The notes: generated by a model not told the origin, from the letters alone. Counted from the first letter of the stretch, positions 23,938-36,455 are shown. The stretch: DNA of 64,000 nt from Alnus glutinosa (GCF_958979055.1 NC_084886.1:51605654-51669653); one strand, 5' to 3'. A program made the numbers and translations.

Positions 23938-26900
23938 AAATAAATAAAAAAACCCCTGGAAGTTTCAAAGAATGTTTTCCTAGAACTACATTTCTGTTGT
24001 ACCAATAGCACCCTTAAGTGTTGTCTATTATAGGAAACCATATCTAAGACAAGGAATGGGAGAAGGTAAGCAGAAGAGACTCTACTTACTGATCTACATT
24101 TCAGGCATTAATAAAAACCTAAGATGACTAACATTTTGTTGGAGTGCACGCTAAGTTGCAAGAATACATCAAAATCAACTTCTTTGAATAAGTGCATCAC
24201 AACCAACAGGAAACCAAAAAAATGAAATAAACGAAAATCAAACATCTGTGGACATCTGTTTCCTAAAATGCATCCCAACAATGAAGCCAGGAACAAGAAC
24301 GCTGATTTTGCACAAAACAAATGAGGCAAAAGGATACAACAAACAGTTATCAATAGTGACAGCACATATATTCATCTAATCACAAATCATGCTTCCCTGC
24401 CTTCTCACGAACGACTGGCTTTCTTTCTGTAAAATAGCCAAATGGTACATTGCATTTTTCTACGATCATGCATAACTTTGCACAAGAGACAAAGGGTTGG
24501 CTAACCAGAAGTTGTATCCACAATTCACCACGCATTTTATAGTGACTAATGGAAATGACTATGATAGTCCACATAAGACAAACTTCTTTTCAAAGGATAT
24601 TGTTTGATTACCTTAATGCTGAGATCAGTATGGCGTGAATATGAGATGTGAAGCTTGCAAAACCCTCCATCGTAGATGCAGTGTCCTTCCAAGGCTTCCT
24701 TAGCAACAACAGCAGTCTGAACATCTGCAACCACCATAGGCACCAATTACACTTTCTAACTGTTATATAAAAGAGGCTGCAATCATTTCTGACTAGACAT
24801 GGAGGAAAACCCATATAGCACTAATGCTTACATATCATAAGAGTGATACAGTAACCCAAATAACACAAGCATGTCTAACACACACCATACATCTGAAACT
24901 TACAAATTCAAGGCAGGTGTTTTGGGTAGCGGAATATGATATCCATCTTCCTCAAGGCAACCAATCCAATTATATTTTAAAGTTGATTCACCCATATAAA
25001 TAGGGCAAATGTTGTAAGAGCATAACTTATTGCCTGTTAGAAATGCTCTTAATTTTAAGGGAGAACTACTTTATTTATAACCCCTGAAATTTCAACCATT
25101 TTGAAAGAAGGTATCTAAATTTTAAAACGTCTCAATTTTGGGTATCAATTTTTCAGAAAGTTTCAATCTCAGTCCTCCATTAGAATTTTCCGTTAAATCT
25201 TATCAAAATTCCCAAAATACCCGTGTTTATTTTTTAAAAAAAAAATTATAAAAATTGTCAAAGATTCAGGCATGGGTATTTTTGCAAATTCCGTAAAATT
25301 CTAACACACACCTAAATCCTAGCAATTTTTTCCCTTTTTTTTTTCCTAAAATAAATAAGGATATTTTGGAAATTTTGATAGGATTTAACGGAAAATTTTA
25401 ACGGATGACTGAGATTAAAACTTTCTAATAAATGGATACCCTAAATTGAGACGTTTTAAAGTTTATGTACCTTCTTTCAAAAGAGGTGAAAGTTTAGGAG
25501 TTATAAGTGAAGTTCTCCCTAATTTTAATGACCAGACTCAATAAATTAGTATAATAAGAATGCACACCCACAAGCGCACACAACAACTGCATGTTCAGTT
25601 GCCACTTGAGTAGACAATTAACAGTTGATTTCATGCGACCAGGCAACAGAAAACCATGATAACATATTTCAATGGCATTTAGCTTCAGCAATTACATAAG
25701 TGCCCAGGCCAGCAGCCTAGCACTTGGGCTACTAAACATAGGTGGACATCTTATGCTTTTTTTCTTTTCTTTTTTCCTGCTCCTGCTTGGTTTACGATAT
25801 TGTGATTAAAAAAAAAAAAAAGTTTTTGAGAAGTAATATTGTGATAAAAAAAAATGAACAATCAGGTTTAAAGATTACCAGGGTATTGAATCAAAGCCTG
25901 TACACCCCCATTCTTATCAAACATGGCAATCTTTTGGACAGGCCCAAAAGCAGAAAACACCTAGCCATGAAAACAAAAATGAAAAATATCACAATTGAGT
26001 ATGACTTAACAAGAGAGAGAGAGAGAGAGAGAGAATGACTTACCCAAAAGAAAAGAGTACGACTTAAATACAAAGAAAAAAAAAAAAACAAGAACAGAAG
26101 AGTCAACTAAGAATTATAATAATCTCGGGATGTGATCGTAAGTACCATGTGTAAAACGTCCAAGGTGACAGCATACTGCATGTTTTCAATAGATGCAAGA
26201 AGAACATTGCTCTCTGGTTCTAGTTTTTTCCCATCCAACCCCACCGTTAACTGCAATGATGACAAAACCACCCATTTAATCAAACCACATAAACTTTCAT
26301 ACATTTTAAGCATCTCCAAGTAATAAAAATTGCAAGTCATTAAGAATCACATGCATCACAAAGTTTGGCAGTAGCCGCTCAATGCTATTGGGCATTAGAA
26401 CTCTTTCAAAACATCTAAAGGAATTGACATTGAATAAACAGTAATATTTGACATAGGAAGCCTCTTATGTTAAAATTAAGAATCAGTACTCTGTTCAACA
26501 CCTTTGCCCATCACTAAAAATGCCAATGGAATTGTCTGAGTCCACCTAGTAGAAATCTATATACCTAAGGACGTGTCAATTCCCAAAGCCTTACCTGACC
26601 ACTTCCGTCAATGGCTGATGGAGCAACAGGAAGGTAAGGATTAGTGTAGTCCCTGAATCAACAGAAAATGTAGTTAATGTGAGCAAACTAGTGATAAAAG
26701 GGGTTGCAGTAAAGGATAACGATGAAGGATGAAAAAGAGGTAAAAACTAGCAAGTGCATACACAATAAATGTACAACCGAAGAGGGAATGCATCTTACAC
26801 GCAAAACAATTAGGAGTAAAAAGACTTAAGACTGTTAATGCTTGTAAAAAGAAACAGGAATACCTGCTCCGGTGGCTCTGGAATTTCACGCTCAAATCTG

Positions 26901-29253
26901 TGTGTGCAGAATATGTGATCCTAAGAGCACATGGTCCCACATGCTCAGGAAGAAGATACCTGAAACAAGGACAAAAAATTTCAGTAAATCATAATGCAGG
27001 CACAGCTGACAACAGAAAAGATATATAAAGCGCATAGCTCTGTCAGTGGAGCACATGAATGTGCTAGGATCTACCATTCAAAGATCCAACTTAGCACATT
27101 TTCTACATAAAGAATGGTCCAGTTGGAAAAACACATCAAGCCAATATTTTCCACATGTCCAATGGCAAATTTTAGATACAAGTAAGGCAACAGAAGCTTA
27201 AAGTCCATTTGGAGTCTGACAGATCACTTATACCACAAATGTTGTCTAACGGTCTAATGGTGACCAGTCTGAATGCATGTGCACCACGTAACAGCCATAT
27301 GGTCCATAGAAGTTGGAAAAAGAATGTCAAACAATTAAAACAATTGTCACCTAGGGATGCTTCTTCCATCAAGGGCATTCTTCGCAGAAGAGGCGGTCTC
27401 TGTATCTGAAAATTGCACCAGTGCCTGAAAAAAAGGATCATATACAAAATGTGTTTCTACTCAAAAGGCTGGAAAAATCAGGGGAAAATGACCAAAAAAA
27501 GAAAAGGACAAGAGACCTGGAATCCGGCCGTCTTCTCAAAGGTAGTAATCTTATGCACAAATCCAAAAGCTGAAAAAACCTGCATCACTAAATAACTTTC
27601 AGAAACATATAATAATTAAAAAAAAAAAAAAGTCAAAATAAAGGCCCAATAACAATCCACGATCCCTTCCCAGAATTAATTGCAGAAAACCGGAAACAGC
27701 TATAAATTCAAATTTTCTAGATATCACACAAACAAAGACCACTGAAAGATTTTATCAATTACACAAGCCACTAGACATAGGAACCATCATTTCATGTGTA
27801 TACAATAATAATAATAATAAAGAAGAATATTTTAAAAAAATACAGTACTTAGCATCCACACCATTGCCAAAAAATGCTACAAGAAATCTGTGGGTTGAAA
27901 CATCATCTAATATTATATTTATGTAAAATAAATAACTCCCTTAAATAAAGACCACAACTTAAAAAGAATAAAGGAAACAAAGGACCAACTAAGAATTCCT
28001 GATAATCCTTTAGTATTCACCATGGAAAAATGCTAATAATATACCACTGTTGGGCATGTAGATTGGTATCAAGGTTTTATAAAATTAACAACTTCAGCTG
28101 TGAACTAGTATCTAAAGCTATAAGCCTATAACCCATCATATAATTCATCGACAATCATTCGCTAATTACTTAGAAGGATAGAAAGATAATGTATGTCCAT
28201 GAAATTCATATCCTCAAAGGGAATGAAGATCAACATCATCAAGCTTGCATTCACTTCGATGCCAATACCTCAATTATCAAAAAATAACTATAACCAAGAT
28301 TTTAATAGAATTACATAGATCAAATAGTCGACTAACACAAAATTCCATAAGAACTATACTGGATGTAGCTATGCTACTAGCAAAAATCACGGCACAGAGC
28401 ATGCAGAAAATAGAGGAAGAGGGATGTACAAGAGAAAAGAAAATGATAAAAGCCTGTACTATTAGAATGGTAGGTATAGGGAGTTGAGGAGGAAGAGTAG
28501 GGAAGAAAGAGCCAGTGTTAAGGAAAGGAGAAAGGAGACAAACACACATGCGCTCTTTCTCCCGATGCATTAAGCTGCCATCGAAGATATTGCCTTGAAA
28601 TGGGCCTGCTGATCCATTTACATATATGTCAAACAAAAGCTTTCCAAAACGTGACAAACCGCAACCTAATTACAACATAATTCAGTGGATACATCCTTAC
28701 AGTAGCAAGTTTACCTCTTCAACTGTAAAGGAAAGCATGCAATTTGCTTACCAAGTGTAAAACATCAATGCTGACAAGGCGTGCATCTGCACCCTCTATT
28801 GTTACCAGCAGTACATTTCCAGCAACATCTGCAGTAGTTTTGTTGTTAACTATTTCTTGCCTATTTGAGTACTGTAGGTAGACGGTTTTGCCGCGAACTT
28901 GAGCAGGCTCTGAGGATGAGGCATAATATGATATCATAGCAATAGCTTGATTTAAATCAGCCTGGAGAAATTAAGATATGGAAAAATAACAATTAATTAC
29001 ATTACATAAATAGCAGAACAAAAACCTAAAAATTTAAAGACTAAAACTATTATAAAATTATACTCACAAATTCAATAAAAGCCTGATTTCGGTTTGCTCC
29101 AACGTTGCACTTTGTGTTCACAACTTTACCAAATGGCTTCCCAAGTTCAATCAGTTCTTCCTCTGTGCACTCCCATGGCAAGTTTCGCAAATGGAGCACC
29201 TTGGATGGAGGTTGGGTGTAACGAAACTGCGGCTGACTGGATACAGATGCCAT
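22904..29253 (-). CDS. PTB2: Polypyrimidine-tract-binding protein (PTB, three RRMs)
   Basis: Ten coding exons (high to low): 29253-29068, 28961-28752, 27579-27517, 27424-27351, 26959-26864, 26652-26595, 26250-26146, 25960-25879, 24724-24612, 23251-22904. They join in frame into 444 residues. RRM1 (about 17-95, KVLHLRNLPWECTEEEL), RRM2 (about 109-205) and RRM3 (about 244-330) are all present. Linkers contain the repeated SRDYT motif. The tail from about 340 is rich in Pro, Met and Gln. Family role: nuclear and cytoplasmic RNA-binding protein that controls alternative splicing through CU-rich sites. Arabidopsis PTB1/PTB2 also cross-regulate by unproductive splicing. A leader exon ends at 30342 and splices to 29271, 18 bases before the ATG. 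The intron between the second and third coding exons holds a candidate poison exon; a Mutator-like MITE sits in the intron 24725-25878. The symbol follows synteny with AT5G53180. Confidence 0.95.
23837..23867 (-). repeat. tRNA-Met-like segment (SINE or LTR primer site)
   Basis: The plus strand reads GTTCGAAC (a B-box/T-loop core, 23837-23844) followed by GCTCTGATACCA (23856-23867), the 3' end of initiator tRNA-Met. Its reverse complement, TGGTATCAGAGC, is also the primer-binding site used by the TRIMs in this window. It lies in a PTB intron with no LTR visible nearby, so a tRNA-derived SINE fragment or decayed LTR element are both possible. It is not a full tRNA gene. Confidence 0.5.
25059..25519. 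mobile_element. Mutator-like MITE in a PTB intron
   Basis: The 9-bp duplication TAATTTTAA is perfect at 25050-25058 and 25520-25528. The 461-bp element starts GGGAGAACTACTTTATTTAT and ends ATAAGTGAAGTTCTCCC. About 175 bases at each end are inverted copies with roughly one difference per eight bases. Almost the whole element is inverted repeat, so the intron transcript could form a long hairpin. It lies between PTB exons 9 and 10 of the coding set (25879 and 24724). Confidence 0.93.
28480..28605 (-). promoter_or_regulatory. Candidate PTB poison exon with CU-rich tract
   Basis: Within the 1172-bp intron 27580-28751, a possible exon 28605-28548 has an AG acceptor (CAGCAG before 28605) and a GT donor (GTGTGT from 28547). 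It is 58 bases long, so inclusion would shift frame, and read in the incoming phase it meets TAA after eleven codons. Directly downstream on the transcribed strand, 28542-28480 is a CU-rich tract (e.g. CTCCTTTCTCCTTTCC), the kind of site PTB binds. Arabidopsis PTB genes are known to self-limit through a stop-containing cassette exon. The match here is my inference from sequence only. Confidence 0.4.
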
Positions 29254-29270
29254 TCGAACAATAACCCCAC

Positions 29271-30342
29271 CCTATTAAAGAACACCAAAAAAAAAGTGTA
29301 GGCCCAAGGATCACTACAAACAAACCCATTTCATAGTCAGGTTCTCTGACATAGAAGTATGTACTTTAATTTCTTCACCTTTACTATATATTACCAAAAC
29401 TAGTGATGCAGGGAAGGAGAAGTCAATTTTATTTTAATTTAATTAATAAAATTGACTTCTCCTTTACAATATTAATATGATTTCACTTTCCTGGCATGCA
29501 TGCCTCGTGTATTATAGCAGTATACATACTACATATAACAGAGCCTAAATATAAAGATGGATGGGTTTCTTTTCTAATTCTGTGAAGTTGTTTCCCATAC
29601 TTGTTGTCTCAATTCTTGTCTAACAGAAAGGGAACAATAAATTGCGAACCAAAATTTATGTACTGAAAATGCATTCTGGATACAAACCACGTTGTATCGG
29701 ACCCTTTATGGTCATAAAAATTCTTAAATTGGATTCCAAAATGCCTTTTTCAATTTACTTTTTCAGAAGCACAAATTACATTTTCCAAGGTGGAAGAAAA
29801 AGACCCAAACACAAGCCAGCTCAAGAAAAAACAGAGGTGACAAATTGAAAAGAAAACAAACCAATAGGTATCAACCAAAGGAACTACCTACCCAAATCAA
29901 ACAGAACAAAGAAAGACATAATTTCCCAATAACCTAATTTGAACACAAAGAACTCCAAAAATACTTTAACCATGCATCACCTGTGATTAAGATAAGAGAC
30001 ATTTAAAGCCACATTTATGTCCTAACAAATTTAACTTTGCTGAGCAATACATATCCCAATTGCAAAAGCAAGCAAAACAAAAGAACGCGCAAGATATATA
30101 TACATTTCACCTAAAAAAATATATTTCTAACAACGACATATAACCGATTCGCTATAACAATTCTATCCTCAATTTGTGATATATAGATACATATTGTTCA
30201 AATCTGCCCTTTACTACGTCAAAATCAAATAGAGGAGCGAAAAAAGTAAAGGTTTCCGCCTATATATACGCAAACACACAAACACATACCATAGCGAAAA
30301 TTATAGCAAATTGGACAGGAAGTAAAAAATAAATTTAGTACC
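29271..30342 (-). other. PTB leader intron and end of leader exon
   Basis: The leader exon ends CTTCAG at 30342 before GTACTA. The acceptor is AATAG at 29272, with exon 2 starting at 29271. The intron of about 1.07 kb lies entirely in the 5' UTR. An open frame at 29642-29848 on the plus strand has no recognisable product. Confidence 0.75.
29416..29462. repeat. Perfect 17-bp hairpin in the PTB leader intron
   Basis: Arms 29416-29432 (GGAGAAGTCAATTTTAT) and 29446-29462 are exact reverse complements around a 13-base AT loop. This could be a tiny MITE or an excision footprint, or a structured intronic element. Confidence 0.85.
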
Positions 30343-30375
30343 TGAAGAATTCGCGGAGCTAGAGCTTTTAATTTT

Positions 30376-30384
30376 TTAGGGTTT
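30376..30384 (-). promoter_or_regulatory. telo-box in the PTB leader
   Basis: AAACCCTAA on the minus strand, about 35 bases upstream of the leader-exon donor. This element is typical of promoters and leaders of plant genes for RNA handling and ribosome biogenesis. Confidence 0.55.
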
Positions 30385-30419
30385 CAGAGATTGGGAGCTG
30401 AAGAGGAGGACAGGTGTTT

Positions 30420-32767
30420 TTTGTCTCTCAATTTATTATCGTGATGTGGGGGCGTGGGGCTGATTTTCTTTTTCTTGGAGCCGGGTAACCGTAAATTGGC
30501 TGAGGTGGCGAGTTTTTAGTGGAGGAGGTAGGACATCGATGAGGCCGATCAATTTTGAGAGGAGGCAAAAGCCGCAAAACGGTCCATAAGTTACTTGTGA
30601 CGTCGGGCCTGTTTGATAGGCTTGTATGGGCTTATCCACGGTGTTACGGCTTTTAATATTAAACTAGTATTTTTTTATTTTTCATATCAAGTATTTTCGA
30701 CACTAATAATTTTACGTTTGCTAATGTATTTGGAAAAGTGTTTTTCTTTTTCTTTTTTTGTTTAAAAAAGTATTTTAATCTTCATATAAAAAAAAAAAAA
30801 AAAGTATTTTAATCAATTGTAAAGGGGAGAAATTTTTTTAGAAATGTATTCTGATGAAGTTCACGTTTGGAAAAATATTTTTCTATAAAGTAGTACATCT
30901 ATTTATTTGAAAAAAAAAAAAAAAAAACCAAATAAATATAAAGTTTTACTTCAAAAAAAAATTAAAAAATTGACCCCTCCATATAGGGTGGCCACACATC
31001 CACTCTTATCATTCTTATCATTCTTTTACTTTTTTAAAATAATAAATTAGCTCATGCCTCTTCAATAGTAAAAGACTTGTTTTGTAAAAGGAAAAAAGAC
31101 TCGTATGCAACTATTGTGTACTTTTGTAGAGACACGAGATGAGACCCATATAATAAATCTCATTAGAGTGGGTTCCGGCATTCCAATCAGGTCTTTTTGT
31201 CAAAATATTCTTACAACAAGATACAAATATATATATATATATATATAAAGTCATATTGGGGTGGTTTCAGTGTTCCACCCCATTTTACATTCGGAAAAGA
31301 ATACAAAAACAAGGTCACATTTATGATAAGACTACAACTTACTCAATAAAATCCATATCTTTCAAAATATTAAATGAGAGAAAGATTCGATAATTAAATT
31401 TTACAGCCTCCATCGTTGGTTTATAGTAATATATAGTAAGGTGGGTTATGAACGATGCTAATTAACATTCATCCATTGTCGTCTAGGCTTACACATGCGG
31501 GGTATGTTTGGCTCACATGGCGGTGGTCGATCTTTGACCGCTAACACGTTCATTTGCTTCGTATACATACATAAACACACAGGTATATATATATACATTT
31601 TTTTTGTAATATCATTAAACAAAAAAGTTTAAGAAAATGAGTTTAGACCCACTGTGTTATAATAACGTACTACTTATATTTATGATATTTTTTTATATTT
31701 AAATAAATGTTTTTTTTTTTTATTTTAAGTCGTTTGTTATTGTATTTGAAAAAAAGTGAAAAATTCAAACTAAAAAAAAAAACAAGAATACAGTACGTTT
31801 AGACAAGCAATTCATCTGAAAATGGTTTAGAGTAGAGTATAAGTCAGATCATTTTTAATTTCTTCCACTTTTGAGTATAATTTTTCATTGTTATATATAT
31901 AATCCTTTATCTAATAATTTCCACTTCACCAAATGCAAAAGAATAAGGAAATAATTATTTTTTTTAAAAAAAAAAAAAATTGGAATGTGTTATTCATACA
32001 TCACATTACTCTACATTAATTATATACCAAGACACATTGGGTGTGAAACCTATGTATATGGGACTCAGATGCATGAATCTTACACCCCATGTGTCTTGTT
32101 GTAGGATTGATATATGATAATGTGACGTATAAAAATCATTTTCCATTTTCAAAATCAACTTACACAAAAGCCAAATATAATTTTTTTAAAAAAAACTGAC
32201 CGACATTATACTTTTTCTTGGTTCCGCTTTCTTATATTTTATATTCTTTTACACAATGGTTTTAACCCCAAAATCCCGATCTTTGAGAACCGGAACGAGG
32301 CAACAAGATTAATTTACTCAACCCAAGCGTCGAATTTAACATAATTAATAATGTTACTCATCATACTAAATTGAATAACATGTTTTAAATGTTTTTTTTT
32401 ATGCTAATTATTTAAAAAATAAAAAATAAAAACATTTAGCCACTTAATTAAATTTTTTGTCATATAAACCGGTGTAAAATTGGTGGGAATGTAGTGTAAT
32501 CATTAAACTCATTTAAAGCATACACATGGAGGTAATAGGGCCAAAATTGACTGCCTAATTAAGACAAATGTAAACTAAATTATATATTCAGATTATGTCC
32601 TCCAGATAAATAGAAAATGAAACATTAAACTGATAATAAATGAGTCAAATAAATGGAGGGTGAATCAAAGAACCAAGGTCCAAGGAGGTTGTTTAGAGTA
32701 AATCTTCTTGCACATGATTTGTGTACACAATTTGTACACTGCAACAAGCATTATATTTCCCGGTTGT
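30420..32767. other. PTB promoter and AT-rich spacer
   Basis: No gene is supported. The stretch contains many A/T homopolymers and short AT repeats (e.g. about 31218-31243). The final 100 bases or so are the probable 3' UTR of the minus-strand membrane protein gene. Confidence 0.6.
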
Positions 32768-34537
32768 TTAACTCTGACCGACAAGGACATCCTTATAGGG
32801 AGTTGGGCCCGGTACCAGTCCTGCTTCCTCGGCTTGCCTTTGCCTTGTCCTCTGCTCTTCAATGATGAGGGGGAGCTGGCCTTCCCTTTCTTGGCTCAGT
32901 CGTTCTTGTGCCCCTCCCCGCAGTTTCTCCAGCCTTAGTCCTTCAATTTGCTGCATCGTGTACACCTTAACTACATTTATTAATCCCCCAACAAAGAACA
33001 GTATGCTTCCAAAAATCCCCAGCCAGATCCAAGTCAGACCCTGCATACAGACATTAATTTCGAAGAATTAAAAAACTTATCTTGCACTAGTACTCAAATT
33101 GTCGATCTGGCAATCTTTTCTCCAATTAATCATTACTTATATTTTTTTTTATTAAGTTAAATATATATGTATTTTTTAAGTCTAAAAATTACGTTCGAAT
33201 CTATCAAAATTAGATTTGATATCTCATTCATATTTTCATATTTTGACCCTTTCGAATGAGAAATTCTGGTTCTGATTCCGTCCCTAGATGGTGAGATGTT
33301 GTAAGGCAAGGATGCCAACTCTCCTTCCATTATAAACTTCTTGCGCTGGAGGGAGGCGGCTAACTTCGCGCCTCGCCTGTGTTGGGATCACAGGAGGGAG
33401 TCGGCACTGATCGATGAGGAGGAATAAAGCTATAGCTTGAATAATCCAAACTTGTGTCGAAGTTGATCGTCAATGAATCCAGGGGTTCCATTTCTCAATT
33501 GGTGCAGTAAGTTTGGATCTCCAATCATTACTTAAGTGATGTATTAGGTCTATTTATATGGATTGGAATATATATACTTATCATGTATTGCCCAATTTGT
33601 GACTCAATTTTTAGGGACATTTTATGTTTTTTGGTCGGATATGATTGTTTATTTTGGAGTCAAAACGATAAATTAAAGCAGTTCACGTACATCTATAACT
33701 CAAAATAAAATAAAATAAAATAAAAAACTCGAAGATTGGATTAATGGGTAACTTACTAGTAGCTCTAGTCCATGATGGATCGACCCAGATTGCTCGTGAC
33801 TGTTGAGAATTGCACCCACCACGAACAACAAACTTCCCATCAGGAACGGGATGAGGACACCGTGCTGCAATATTTGGACATGCCCACCAGCTCTCTCATA
33901 GATTTGGCATGAGTTGTGGATCGATCCAAGCATCCATAAAACAGAGCCAGCAATGAGCATGTTCATACCATGCTTTTCCAATTTGAAGTAACCATATCCT
34001 TTCTCTTCCTGCAATTTGCGGTTGCAACAAATAACAAATAGAAACTTGTAGAAACTGTTACTGCATGTATAAACACTCATCTAAACAAACTATATAGAAT
34101 TATACAGTAGAGAAAAAAAAAAGTTAATTAATTTGCTAACATCACTCATTAAACATTACATATATTATACATGTATATACCTGAATAAAAAGAAAAAGGA
34201 TCCCCAAGAAGAAAAGAAGCGATCCCAGAACCTGAACCAGCGGAACAGCAAGCTCCACGAGCGCGAGCTGCGGGTCGAACCCCATCAACTGCAAGCGGTA
34301 ATCGACCCCAGCAAGATGCGCCACAAGGTCATGCACATTAACCATTATTATAAGCGCCACGGCTATGAGCAAAAGCACAAGACCAGACTTTGGCTCGCCT
34401 GAGAACTGAGCCGCAAACCCACTGAGAAGCACAATGGTGGCGAACACGTATAGGCCCGCGTTTATGTACTCCGACCGGCTTCGGGCCAGCCGGGGTCCGT
34501 ACATTCGGCCTTCTCGTGCCGATGCTAGCTTCACCAT
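32768..34537 (-). CDS. Six-span integral membrane protein, function unknown
   Basis: Three exons (34537-34181, 34008-33757, 33040-32768) join in frame through GT-AG introns into 293 residues. Hydrophobic segments near 28-46, 53-70, 95-118, 134-150, 168-187 and 206-226 predict six membrane spans. The motif-like loops VNVHDLVAHL and GSIHNSCQIYE place His and Cys near membrane faces. The C-terminal 65 residues are charged and Gln/Arg/Glu-rich, possibly a cytosolic coiled coil. There is no cleavable signal sequence. The layout reminds me of plant YrhK-like membrane proteins, but I cannot confirm this from sequence alone. It faces the PPR gene head to head across about 1.9 kb. It is not among the syntenic Arabidopsis neighbours. 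Confidence 0.85.
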
Positions 34538-34702
34538 TTTAATAGATATGTATTATAAATATCTTATGGGATAAGAAAAACAGATCGAAAAAAGATTTTG
34601 ATGCAAAATCCTACTCTACTTGGCTTTATAAAGTTCTTCTTCGTTCTTTATCTCTTTCTTGGTCTTGGTTTTGAGAGTTGGAGAAGCAAATGGAGAGAGA
34701 GA

Positions 34703-34704
34703 TC

Positions 34705-34778
<74 letters not shown>
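34703..34778 (+). repeat. (GA)n followed by long poly-G tract
   Basis: About 14 GA units are followed by roughly 40 G residues (34736-34777). They lie 160-240 bases upstream of the ATG of the minus-strand membrane protein gene, so on its transcribed strand the promoter or leader carries poly-C and CT runs. Poly-G of this length is prone to slippage and assembly error and may form G-quadruplex DNA. Confidence 0.9.
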
Positions 34779-36394
34779 GGGGGGAGATAGAGGTATGTGG
34801 CTTCATGCATGGCGTTCTATTTGAATACAGTATGCAGAACTAGGATACGTGGCCGTAAAAGACTGAATTTAAGGAAACTGCATGATAAAAAAAAGGGGCT
34901 CTAAGCCTCTAAGAATCAGGGTTTTGCATTATTTTATGGCGTGCCTGCAGCAGCCAGACGCGATCTTTGTTTTACACACAAATTACTCTTCTATGGTTGA
35001 TGGGAAACTGTCATGTGATCGAAATAAAATTAAACCCACTTTGAAGGATTACTAGTAGCATTTTCAAACAGAGAGGTAGTCAAGATGTGATAAGGGACAA
35101 ATCACAAATGGCATAAATTAATTAAAGAATCAACTCAAGGTAATCTCCAGAGGCAGTATTCACAGCGAATATTATTGGTTTGATTAATTTTCCTTTTCCA
35201 TTATCATCAAATTTATTAAAGAGTAATGCAATATACAAGGACAGTCCACGGAATCAGAATTTTCCATTTGGAGTGGCCAAAATATGAATCAGGAATATAA
35301 TTTATTTTTAGTAGAAGTTAATCTTAGTTTTTTAGCCTAAAAATACATAGATATTTAACTCAATAAAAAAAAATTTAAAGAAAATTTAAAAACCAAGGAG
35401 GCCACCTCTTAGTCTATATATCACTTTTTAATCTTATAATTATTCTACAATGCACGTTGATATAGCAATCTCAATTACCTCTTGGATTAATTTTTGTTAA
35501 AAAAAAAAATCTAAAAATTAATTATAACTATCACATCAATATTGTAGGCCACATTGCTTTATAATATGTGTCGTCACTTGGTTGACGGTCTTTGACTATC
35601 TTATAGTCACTCGACCAAGTATCTCATGCATGCGTTACCCATCACGTAAGCCAATTCATGGCTACTCCACACTCCACTTGTAACACCTTGGTCAAAAGAA
35701 AGGCGATAATAAGTTAAAAAAGCCATGATTCATGTATAACTTAACATCAACTATTGCACAACTCCAAGGCACATTGAGGTGTGACTCATATTTATCTATG
35801 TAGCACTAGCTACTATTATACTCTATGTACATGATATATATATATATTTTCTTTTTCTTTTTCTCTTGTAAAACCACAAACTTAATTAATTATTTAACAC
35901 CAAAGCAATAGAAAACAACATAACTTCATATTAACTTAACTTAATTACAACATGTTCCATACTTTTAACTTATATAGGATATATATTGCAAAATTCTACA
36001 GGATCATAAGGGCGGACTGCGCACATGCAGACCCACATATGACATATCCTAACCCTCAAAAAAGAAAGCTGGTGTCCATTATGAAATCTCAAAAGTTTGA
36101 CCCCGGCCGGCCTACGTACGTTAATCCTACGAGTCAAATTTATCAATCAACTAATCAGGGTAGTTTTAGATGATGATCAATCATAATCTAAGAATCTCAT
36201 TTTAAAATGATGTTTTCAAGACCGTGAGTGGGTTGATTGAAGGAAGGGTCTTTATTCAATTTGATGAATAATTAACAAAAACTGGCTCTCTTCGGTTTGG
36301 CTGCTCGCGCCACGTGGCGCAATGCCTTTTGTGTTTTTACTTTGTGACGAATGTAAGCGACCGTTTGAGGTTTCTGAACAGAAACGGTGCGTTT

Positions 36395-36397
<3 letters not shown>
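34779..36397. other. Divergent promoter region
   Basis: Spacer between the minus-strand membrane protein gene and the plus-strand PPR gene. It contains AT-rich sequence and a fragment near 35470-35570 related to the repeat cluster at 2786-3050. No gene supported. Confidence 0.55.

Positions 36398-36429
<32 letters not shown>
36398..36429 (+). repeat. (CT)n microsatellite just upstream of the PPR start
   Basis: About 15 CT units end some 27 bases before the PPR ATG at 36456. An in-frame open stretch continues upstream through the repeat and would read as a Ser-Leu repeat, but it has no ATG, so it is treated as leader. Confidence 0.9.
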
Positions 36430-36431
<2 letters not shown>

Positions 36432-36455
36432 CTCGCGGACATACGCGCACACGGA

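Noticed and set aside
28277-28657. 126-residue minus-strand frame in a PTB intron as an independent gene
   Set aside because: No domain; low-complexity hydrophobic and Ser/Pro-rich. The region is better explained as intron with a possible poison exon.
36387-36455. Longer PPR start at 36387 with a Ser-Leu repeat N-terminus
   Set aside because: The base triplet at 36387 is GTG, not ATG, and the stretch is a CT microsatellite. The first ATG is at 36456.
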